The translations under genes were made by a program, and so were the position numbers. A model generated the notes under the pieces. The model was not told where the DNA came from, did no database searches, and worked only from the letters and a program-made list of their open reading frames with translations. A stretch of 5,172 nucleotides of DNA from Betaproteobacteria bacterium (GTDB lineage: Bacteria; Pseudomonadota; Gammaproteobacteria; Burkholderiales; Eutrophovitaceae): the NCBI GenBank assembly GCA_009886305.1, contig QXZO01000160.1, positions 1 to 5,172 on the forward strand. Reading direction: 5' to 3'. Positions 1-5,172 of this stretch are shown one piece after another (within the stretch, counting starts at the first letter, position 1; the number at the start of each line of letters is the position of its first letter).

Positions 1-434
1 TGAGCCTGATTTGCAACGGCCACGCTAAACGAACCACTAGAAGGCGACTCAACACTGCAGCTTAAGTTATCCGTACTAAGACGAAATTCTTGGCCACAGG
101 CAACACTGAACATCCATTCTAAAGCTTGAGGCTTGACTTCCGATTGCTCAAATAACTCTTGCTGTTCGGCACTGCGGCCATCAGGAGCATACCAATAACC
201 GTAGTCTTGCATATTAAGACGCTTTTTTCCGGCAATACACCAGTGCGCTATTTCATGGAGCGCGCTAGATAGATAATCTGCCCGATAAATTATTTTAGCT
301 GGAAGATTATCGCTAGTTTTTGGAAGATACAGCGGTTCGCTACCTCCACCAACTAATATCGTTGAGTATTTTGCTTCGAATTCATCAGCAAATATTGCAC
401 TGATGATAGTTAATTTTTCAGATTCAACAGACAC
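1..434 (-). CDS. epmC: Elongation factor P hydroxylase EpmC (YfcM family), partial: C-terminus off the left edge
   Basis: EpmC hydroxylates the beta-lysylated lysine of elongation factor P, the last step of the modification begun by EpmA and EpmB; it acts in the cytoplasm. The visible 144 residues align well with my recollection of E. coli EpmC (about 182 residues), so roughly 40 C-terminal residues are missing. Diagnostic stretches are IFADEF (14-19), EPLYLP (33-38), the putative metal-binding HEIAHWCIAGKKR (60-72), YGYWYAPDGR (78-87) and EVKPQALEWMF (99-109). The start is taken as GTG at 434-432: an in-frame TGA lies at 452-450, no ATG, GTG or TTG lies between them, and the resulting N-terminus is close to the E. 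coli length. A weak GAAAG about 12 bases upstream is the only Shine-Dalgarno candidate, so translation may be modest. The gene is transcribed divergently from the unknown gene at 663. The family call is firm; the exact start is less so. Confidence 0.93.
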   Translation of the reverse strand, partial: MSVESEKLTIISAIFADEFEAKYSTILVGGGSEPLYLPKTSDNLPAKIIYRADYLSSALHEIAHWCIAGKKRLNMQDYGYWYAPDGRSAEQQELFEQSEVKPQALEWMFSVACGQEFRLSTDNLSCSVESPSSGSFSVAVANQA

Positions 435-456
435 GGTGATATTTAACTTTCAATCG

Positions 457-486
457 ATTATTCAAGTGTTTTTCACTAGCGTACAA
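457..486 (-). promoter_or_regulatory. Possible sigma-70 promoter for epmC
   Basis: On the minus strand, TTGTAC (486-481) could be a -35 box, followed by an 18-base spacer and AATAAT (462-457), which matches the -10 consensus at five of six positions. Transcription would begin about 15 bases before the GTG start, giving a short leader. The -35 match is only three of six and the spacer is slightly long, so this is a candidate by position and -10 quality only. Confidence 0.3.
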
Positions 487-497
487 CGGAAGTGTAC
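481..497. repeat. Inverted repeat GTACA-N7-TGTAC over the candidate epmC -35 box
   Basis: A perfect 5-base inverted repeat (481-485 and 493-497) separated by 7 bases overlaps the proposed epmC -35 element, a suitable place for a repressor half-site pair. AAGTGT also occurs three times nearby on the plus strand (464-469, 490-495, 505-510), the last two 15 bases apart. Repeats this short can arise by chance in 228 bases, and I recognise no named operator. Confidence 0.25.
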
Positions 498-648
498 AGG
501 ACAAAAGTGTAATGCTAAATAGGCAACGTGAAACCATAAGTCTCAGAGAGTATTCAAAAATAGTATAGGGATAAACCACAAAGCATTGTGCTTTTGCTAT
601 TTGTAGAGTACCGTATGTAGTGTTAGGTATTTATGTGACTGCTGCCAC

Positions 649-654
649 AAGGAG
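649..654 (+). promoter_or_regulatory. Ribosome binding site AAGGAG of the unknown gene
   Basis: AAGGAG lies 8 bases before the ATG at 663, a near-consensus Shine-Dalgarno at good spacing. It decides the start: the only upstream in-frame ATG (633) is followed immediately by an in-frame TGA (636-638). Confidence 0.8.
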
Positions 655-662
655 ATATATTT

Positions 663-1358
663 ATGCCCAAATTGGTGCTTGAACACTCCAATGACAATGT
701 AATCGACATCTTCACCCGCAAGCCTCTCTCTGATCTCTCTAACAATCGTATAATCCGCGTCGCAGCCGAACTTGATGGGCTCGAAATTCTTTATAGTAAT
801 TCAGAAAACCCAGATAAATTATTCTCTGTAAAGGTTTTGGCATGGGGCCTTAAAGTTAGTGGCGAAGTAGTCGGTTTAGTTCCCTGGCTGGATAAACTTG
901 TGGCTTGCGATGAAATCAATGATCCACTTAATGGGCAGTGGCAGGGTTATTATGACCAAGGAGTAGACCAGCTGTTTTTTAACGCTCCACTCCACAAGGT
1001 TGTCGAACTTGAGACTGCTGCTGATTATTATGATTATCAATGTGACTCTGATGAAGAAATCATCCAAGAGATTCCTGATAGCATCGGCACCCATGCAGTT
1101 CTATCGGAGGATAGCTTCCATAGCATTACATTGAAAGAGGTTGTTAGCTGGCAGCTTTTAAGTAACGGCGAAATAAATGCGATGATCATCAATGAAGAGA
1201 AGGTCGAAAGCACGCCCGTACTCCCTGGTGATAATTGTCTGTACCCAGCAGAAAGCTGCGACTCTTTTCGTTATTTCTTCCAGCATAACATTGCCAATAA
1301 AATCAAAAGCCAAGATCCCGACGCAATGGCGGCAATTTCTATGCTCGACGATGGTTAG
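663..1358 (+). CDS. Conserved-looking hypothetical protein, 231 residues, with an internal duplication
   Basis: I do not recognise a named family and assign no function. The start ATG is fixed by a strong AAGGAG 8 bases upstream and an in-frame stop at 636-638; the gene ends with TAG. The product is acidic, with no signal peptide or membrane segment, so it is probably cytoplasmic. A short N-terminal stretch (about 1-28, including NVIDIFTRKPL) looks like a flexible leader. The rest appears to be two related units, about 30-113 and 133-214. Each has a paired isoleucine, a glycine nine residues later, a K-x(3,4)-W-x-L-x3-G-E-[VI] segment (57-69 and 158-171) and an FF pair followed by a possible helix (105-113 and 205-214). 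An acidic linker (about 116-135) joins them. Codon use gives no obvious sign of recent transfer. The gene is divergent from epmC and converges on accA with a 12-base gap, so it is probably a single-gene transcript. That it is a real gene is well supported by its length, ribosome binding site and internal repeat; its role is unknown. Confidence 0.85.
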   Translation: MPKLVLEHSNDNVIDIFTRKPLSDLSNNRIIRVAAELDGLEILYSNSENPDKLFSVKVLAWGLKVSGEVVGLVPWLDKLVACDEINDPLNGQWQGYYDQGVDQLFFNAPLHKVVELETAADYYDYQCDSDEEIIQEIPDSIGTHAVLSEDSFHSITLKEVVSWQLLSNGEINAMIINEEKVESTPVLPGDNCLYPAESCDSFRYFFQHNIANKIKSQDPDAMAAISMLDDG

Positions 1359-1370
1359 CGTTCAAATGAC
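1359..1370. other. 12-base convergent junction between the unknown gene and accA
   Basis: The TAG of the plus-strand gene (1356-1358) and the TGA of accA (1373-1371) leave only 12 bases. No GC-rich hairpin with a T-run is visible in the gap or within about 80 bases either side, so the two transcripts probably overlap as antisense RNA or end by another mechanism. Confidence 0.7.
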
Positions 1371-2324
1371 TCAGTTTGGATTGCCGTAGTTCATTAGTCG
1401 TTCATACCGCTTGGACAATAATTCATCCAATTTAACTGATTGGAGCTCATCCAATTGAGTGATTAGATGATCTCGCAAATTGGAACTCATCGTTTCAATA
1501 TCTCGATGAGCACCGCCCATAGGCTCAGGAATAGTTTTATCAACAATATTAAGTTTTTCTAAGTTCTCTGAAGTAACACCCATAGCTTCGGCCGCGGCAG
1601 ATGCTTTTTCGCTACTCTTCCATAAAATATTTGCACATCCTTCCGGTGATATCACAGTATAAGTGCTGTATTGCAGCATATTTACCCTGTCTCCAACACC
1701 AATACCCAACGCACCACCGGAGCTTCCTTCACCAATCACGGTACAGATAATTGGCGTTCTCAGCCGCGACATAACTGCTAAATTACGAGCAATTGATTCA
1801 GAGATATTACGCTCCTCAGAATCAATACCGGGATAGGCCCCCGGCGTGTCGATTAATGTCAGTATAGGTAGATTGAAACGCTCGGCCGTTTCCATTAAAC
1901 GCAACGCCTTGCGATAACCTTCAGCCTTGGGCATGCCGAAGTTCCGCATCACTTTTTCCGTAACACCCCTACCCTTTTCTTGCCCAATAACCATAACAGG
2001 CTTGTCATCTAATCTAGCGATACCACCGACAATTGCATTGTCATCACCAAAGTGACGGTCGCCATGCATCTCTTCCCAGTCGGTAAAAATGCGCTGAATA
2101 TAATCGAGGGAATAGGGTCGATGGGGATGTCTAGCTACCTGAACAACCTGCCACGGCGTCAGCTTGGCATATATGTTTTCAGTCAACTTCCGAGATTTGA
2201 CGCGAAGTTTAGTGACTTCTTCAGAAATATTGAGTTCGTTGTCATTACCAACTAACTGGAGCTCTTCAATTTTCGCTTCAAGTTCAGCAATTGGCTGTTC
2301 AAAGGACAAATAATCTAGGTTCAT
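1371..2324 (-). CDS. accA: Acetyl-CoA carboxylase carboxyltransferase subunit alpha
   Basis: AccA pairs with AccD to form the carboxyltransferase that moves the carboxyl group from carboxybiotin on AccB to acetyl-CoA, making malonyl-CoA for fatty acid synthesis in the cytoplasm. At 317 residues it is complete (E. coli 319). The N-terminus MNLDYLSFEQPIAELEAKIE matches the family and fixes the start; residues about 10-50 are a likely coiled coil. The crotonase-like core shows VGGIARLDDKPVMVIGQEKG (99-118), NFGMP-EGYRKALRLM (128-144), IDTPGAYPG (158-166), the glycine-rich GEGSSGGAL (198-206) that supplies the oxyanion hole, VNMLQYSTY (214-222) and VISPEGCANILWKS (224-237). The C-terminus RYERLMNYG is typical. 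Three normally conserved motifs carry substitutions: GRGVTEK at 118-124, ERNISES at 171-177 and a serine at 201. No key glycine is lost, so the enzyme is probably active. Shine-Dalgarno pairing before the ATG is weak (a GAG 12 bases upstream), which with the 82-base gap fits cotranscription with dnaE. Confidence 0.98.
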   Translation of the reverse strand: MNLDYLSFEQPIAELEAKIEELQLVGNDNELNISEEVTKLRVKSRKLTENIYAKLTPWQVVQVARHPHRPYSLDYIQRIFTDWEEMHGDRHFGDDNAIVGGIARLDDKPVMVIGQEKGRGVTEKVMRNFGMPKAEGYRKALRLMETAERFNLPILTLIDTPGAYPGIDSEERNISESIARNLAVMSRLRTPIICTVIGEGSSGGALGIGVGDRVNMLQYSTYTVISPEGCANILWKSSEKASAAAEAMGVTSENLEKLNIVDKTIPEPMGGAHRDIETMSSNLRDHLITQLDELQSVKLDELLSKRYERLMNYGNPN

Positions 2325-2406
2325 CTTAATTAAATTCTCAGTTTAGATCGCCAAGGAGATAAAAGTGGGCAGTTTAACATCTCTAAAATCTTTGGCTAGC
2401 GTTGGT
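2325..2406. other. dnaE-accA intergenic spacer
   Basis: This 82-base spacer shows no terminator hairpin and no convincing promoter for accA: TAAACT-like -10 candidates have no partner, and the AT-rich stretch next to the ATG is too close to serve as one. I infer readthrough from dnaE. On the opposite strand there is a good AAGGAG (2353-2358) before a GTG, treated as a low-interest finding. Confidence 0.5.
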
Positions 2407-5172
2407 TTAATCATAGCGCATGATCACACTATTTTGACCAAATTGTTCTCGGAGCCTGGCAATTAACTCATCTTGGGGTTGGATTTTCCAATCGTTACCT
2501 AAATACAGAGTTCCTCGAGCGTGGTCCTGGTGATAATCGACTGTAATCTTGCAATTACCATCCCTGTATCCGCCCAGAGTAGAGTGGACTTTCTCTGCCC
2601 AATCAATGCTATCAGCAGGGATTGTAAGCTCAAGACATCGCAACTTGCTGCATCTGGCCTCGTAGATCGATTGAATTGAATCAGCAACCATTTTTAACCC
2701 ACCGGTAAAGCTATCTTCAGAGATAGCACCCTTAACCACTAAAAGGGCGTCCTTTGACAAAATTTCCCGATAAGCATTATATTTTTCTGCCCAAACCGAC
2801 AACTCTATTCGCCCACTTTTATCATCTAGCGTCAAGAAGGCGAAGCTATCACCTCGCTTGTTCTTCATCACACGCATACCAATAACCATCCCAGACACTA
2901 TGGCTCCATCCTTGCCTGGGCGAAGGTCTACGATCCTACTGGGCACCATTTCCTTTAATTCATTCTCATACTCATCGATGGGATGACCCGTCAAATAGAG
3001 CCCTAGAGTCTCTTTCTCTCCATTTAAGCGTTCTTTGTCAGTAAGAGTACGAATCGCTGCATAGGCGTTGTAATTGATCTCTGAGGCGCTCTCTACGACG
3101 GATTCTCCAAATAAATCCCCCATTCCGCTAACTTTATTGCGCACATGTTGCTCAGCAAGCTTCACCGCCTCGTCCATACAGGCCATCATCACTGAACGCT
3201 TGTAACCAATTTCACCATCTGGACCGATTTCATCAAATGCTCCGCTACGAATCATCGCTTCAAGAGCACGTTTGTTAACCTTCCGACTATCGACCCGAGC
3301 ACAGAAATCAAATAAGTCCTTAAATTTGCCGCCTTCTCCACGAGATTCAATGATTGCTCCAACTGGACCTTCTCCTAAGCCTTTAATAGCCCCCAAACCG
3401 TAGATCACTCCCCCTCTTTCATCGACGCTAAAATGAAACTGCCCTTTGTTGACATCGGGGGGCAATAAATCCAAATTCATTGCTCTACACTCATCAATAA
3501 ACGTCACTACTTTATCTGTTTTGTCCATATCTGAAGAAATGGTTGCAGCCATAAACTCTGCTGGATAATGAGTTTTGAGCCAGCCTGTCTGATAGGCAAC
3601 CAAAGCATATGCAGCGGAGTGAGATTTATTGAAGCCATAGCCGGCAAACTTTTCCATCAAATCAAAGATATTAGAGGCGAGGTTTTCCGCAAATCCTTTC
3701 CCTACAGCGCCCTGCACAAACAAATCTCGCTGTTTCGCCATTTCAGTGGCATTCTTTTTACCCATAGCGCGGCGGAGCAGATCGGCTCCCCCCAAAGTGT
3801 ACCCGCCCATCTCTTGTGCGATCTGCATTACTTGCTCTTGATATAGAATAACGCCATAAGTAGGCTCAAGAGATGCTTTAAGGCACTCGTGTTGGTATTG
3901 TGGATGAGGATAACTAACCTCTGCCCGCCCTTTTTTCCGGTTTATAAAGTCATCTACCATTCCCGATTGGAGGGGACCGGGCCGAAATAAAGCTACGAGT
4001 GCAACAATGTCCTCAAACCGATCAGGGCCTAACTTACGAATTAATTCCTTCATTCCGCGGGACTCTAATTGAAATACCGCTGTAGTTTCAGCCCTTTGCA
4101 TTAGCCCATAGGTATCGGCATCATCAAGTGGAATTTTCTCAAGTAACAACAAATCCTCGCCATTGTCTTCGCGAGTTTTGTTGATCATCTTCATAGCCCA
4201 ATCAATAATGGTTAATGTCCTTAACCCTAGAAAATCGAACTTGACCAAACCGGCGTCTTCAACGTCATTCTTATCAAACTGAGTTACGATACCAGCACCA
4301 CTCTCATCACAATAAATAGGCGCAAAATCGGTTATTTGTGTTGGCGCTATGACTACCCCACCAGCGTGCTTGCCGCAGTTTCGTGAGACCCCCTCTAGCT
4401 GAAGAGCCATAGACCATATCTCAGAGGCCTCCTCATCTGCTTTGAGAAATTTCTCTAGATCCTCTTCTTGATCGACTGCTTTCTCCAGAGTCATACCTAC
4501 TTCAAATGGTATTAGCTTGGATAATTTATCAGCCAAACCATAGGACTTTCCCTGAACCCGCGCCACATCTCTGACAACAGCCTTAGCTGCCATAGTTCCA
4601 AAAGTGACAATCTGTGAAACCGCATCTCGTCCATATTGTTCTGCCACGTATGCAATAACTCGGTCTCTACCCTCCATGCAGAAATCGATATCGAAATCTG
4701 GCATAGACACACGTTCAGGGTTGAGGAACCGCTCGAACAGCAGATCATATTCAATAGGATCTAGATCGGTTATTTTTAATGCATAAGCCACGAGTGATCC
4801 TGCTCCAGATCCGCGACCCGGGCCAACAGGAATATCATTAGTTTTAGCCCAACGTATAAAGTCCATAACAATTAAAAAGTAACCGGGGAATCCCATCTCG
4901 ATGATAATATCTAGTTCAAAATTCAAACGGTCTTGATAAACTTTTTGCTTTACATCAAAGTCAGGAGCCGACGGATCAAACAAGCTGGTCAAACGCTCTA
5001 ACAATCCGGATTTAGACTCTTCAATGAAAAAATCACTCATTGTCATTCCATCTGGAATTGGATAATCGGGCAGAAAATATTCCCCAAGTCGCAAATCAAG
5101 ATTACATCGCTTTGCAATTTCTAGGGTGTTCTCCAAGGCTTCGGGGATATCGGAAAAGAGCTCAGCCATCTC
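2407..5172 (-). CDS. dnaE: DNA polymerase III subunit alpha (DnaE1, replicative), partial: N-terminus off the right edge
   Basis: This is the catalytic 5'-3' polymerase subunit of the replicative holoenzyme. It works with the epsilon proofreader, the beta clamp and tau. About 921 residues are visible, ending in TAA; E. coli DnaE has 1160, so about 240 N-terminal residues, mainly the PHP domain, lie beyond the window. Reading continues through GAG at 5172-5170, so ATG 5169 is an internal methionine. Numbering from it: the palm carries VGPGRGSGAGSLVAYALKIT (115-134) and the catalytic pair in MPDFDIDFCM (D160, D162, equivalent to E. coli D401 and D403), with the third aspartate in VKFDFLGL (D312, equivalent to D555). 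The thumb is about 191-269, including GTMAAKAVVRDV. The fingers are about 319-675, with LFRPGPLQSGMVDDF (394-408), YQEQVMQIAQ (443-452), LLRRAMGKK (464-472) and GYGFNKSHSAAYALVAYQT (510-528). The OB domain is about 740-835, and a tau-binding C-terminal domain completes the protein. All polymerase motifs are intact. The internal clamp-binding site reads MGDLF (683-687) where E. coli has QADMF. Confidence 0.98.
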   Translation of the reverse strand, partial: EMAELFSDIPEALENTLEIAKRCNLDLRLGEYFLPDYPIPDGMTMSDFFIEESKSGLLERLTSLFDPSAPDFDVKQKVYQDRLNFELDIIIEMGFPGYFLIVMDFIRWAKTNDIPVGPGRGSGAGSLVAYALKITDLDPIEYDLLFERFLNPERVSMPDFDIDFCMEGRDRVIAYVAEQYGRDAVSQIVTFGTMAAKAVVRDVARVQGKSYGLADKLSKLIPFEVGMTLEKAVDQEEDLEKFLKADEEASEIWSMALQLEGVSRNCGKHAGGVVIAPTQITDFAPIYCDESGAGIVTQFDKNDVEDAGLVKFDFLGLRTLTIIDWAMKMINKTREDNGEDLLLLEKIPLDDADTYGLMQRAETTAVFQLESRGMKELIRKLGPDRFEDIVALVALFRPGPLQSGMVDDFINRKKGRAEVSYPHPQYQHECLKASLEPTYGVILYQEQVMQIAQEMGGYTLGGADLLRRAMGKKNATEMAKQRDLFVQGAVGKGFAENLASNIFDLMEKFAGYGFNKSHSAAYALVAYQTGWLKTHYPAEFMAATISSDMDKTDKVVTFIDECRAMNLDLLPPDVNKGQFHFSVDERGGVIYGLGAIKGLGEGPVGAIIESRGEGGKFKDLFDFCARVDSRKVNKRALEAMIRSGAFDEIGPDGEIGYKRSVMMACMDEAVKLAEQHVRNKVSGMGDLFGESVVESASEINYNAYAAIRTLTDKERLNGEKETLGLYLTGHPIDEYENELKEMVPSRIVDLRPGKDGAIVSGMVIGMRVMKNKRGDSFAFLTLDDKSGRIELSVWAEKYNAYREILSKDALLVVKGAISEDSFTGGLKMVADSIQSIYEARCSKLRCLELTIPADSIDWAEKVHSTLGGYRDGNCKITVDYHQDHARGTLYLGNDWKIQPQDELIARLREQFGQNSVIMRYD

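Larger units (their letters stand above)
435..662. other. Divergent intergenic region between epmC and the unknown gene
   Basis: This 228-base spacer must carry the promoters of both flanking genes. Apart from the possible epmC promoter, I see no good -35/-10 pair for the plus-strand gene: TAGTAT (561-566) and TATAGG (564-569) are weak -10 candidates without a matching -35. A small hairpin, AAAGCA-TTG-TGCTTT, spans 580-594 but is too short and too weak to call a terminator. A start-stop pair ATG-TGA lies at 633-638. I see no tRNA, riboswitch or mobile-element end. Confidence 0.6.

Noticed and set aside
580..594. AAAGCA-TTG-TGCTTT hairpin considered as a terminator
   Set aside because: The stem is only 6 bases and AT-rich, only a short T tract follows, and it lies between two divergent genes where no transcript needs to end.
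876..1094. Minus-strand 72-residue open frame with a hydrophobic stretch inside the unknown gene
   Set aside because: It lies wholly antisense to a better-supported gene, has no convincing ribosome binding site and resembles no family; the isoleucine run comes from antisense of Asp/Tyr-rich codons.
1192..1389. Plus-strand 65-residue frame overlapping the end of the unknown gene
   Set aside because: It is an out-of-frame shadow with no ribosome binding site. A frameshift extension of the unknown gene is unlikely because the main frame ends cleanly and keeps its repeat pattern to the end.
3568..3846. Plus-strand 92-residue frame antisense to the dnaE fingers region
   Set aside because: It is a shadow of highly conserved dnaE codons and its translation resembles no known protein.
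5167..5169. ATG at 5169 as the true dnaE start
   Set aside because: The frame stays open through the window edge, and alignment to E. coli DnaE puts this methionine about 240 residues into the protein, after the PHP domain.
1..5172. CRISPR array, insertion sequence, integrase, toxin-antitoxin pair or phage-defence system
   Set aside because: There are no regularly spaced repeats, terminal inverted repeats or transposase, nuclease or toxin-like reading frames; nearly all of the window is three core genes and one small unknown gene.

Overview
The window looks like a chromosomal core segment of a gammaproteobacterium outside the enterics. The evidence is an Escherichia-type replicative DNA polymerase III alpha subunit (dnaE) directly followed by the acetyl-CoA carboxylase alpha subunit (accA), plus an EF-P hydroxylase (epmC), a family largely confined to gammaproteobacteria. 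By eye the base composition is moderate and slightly AT-leaning. I cannot name a genus. I see no mobile element, CRISPR array, tRNA or rRNA.

Layout, left to right. Positions 1-434 (minus) hold the N-terminal 144 residues of epmC, whose C-terminus runs off the left edge. Positions 435-662 are a divergent intergenic region with a possible epmC promoter, a small inverted repeat and a strong ribosome binding site for the next gene. Positions 663-1358 (plus) hold a 231-residue cytoplasmic protein that I cannot assign to a named family and that appears to be built from two related halves. After only 12 bases it converges on accA (1371-2324, minus). An 82-base spacer separates accA from dnaE (2407 to the right edge, minus), which lacks about 240 N-terminal residues.

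How the genes relate: dnaE and accA form the downstream end of the conserved envelope, replication and fatty-acid gene cluster known from enterics and pseudomonads, and are probably cotranscribed right to left. In pseudomonads tilS follows accA; here that place is taken by the convergent unknown gene. epmC acts separately, finishing the post-translational modification of elongation factor P.

Most of the window is ordinary housekeeping sequence and I found no convincing new multi-gene system. The points most worth a second look are the internal duplication in the unknown protein, the loss of the usual glutamine from the clamp-binding motif of DnaE, and several substitutions in normally conserved AccA motifs.
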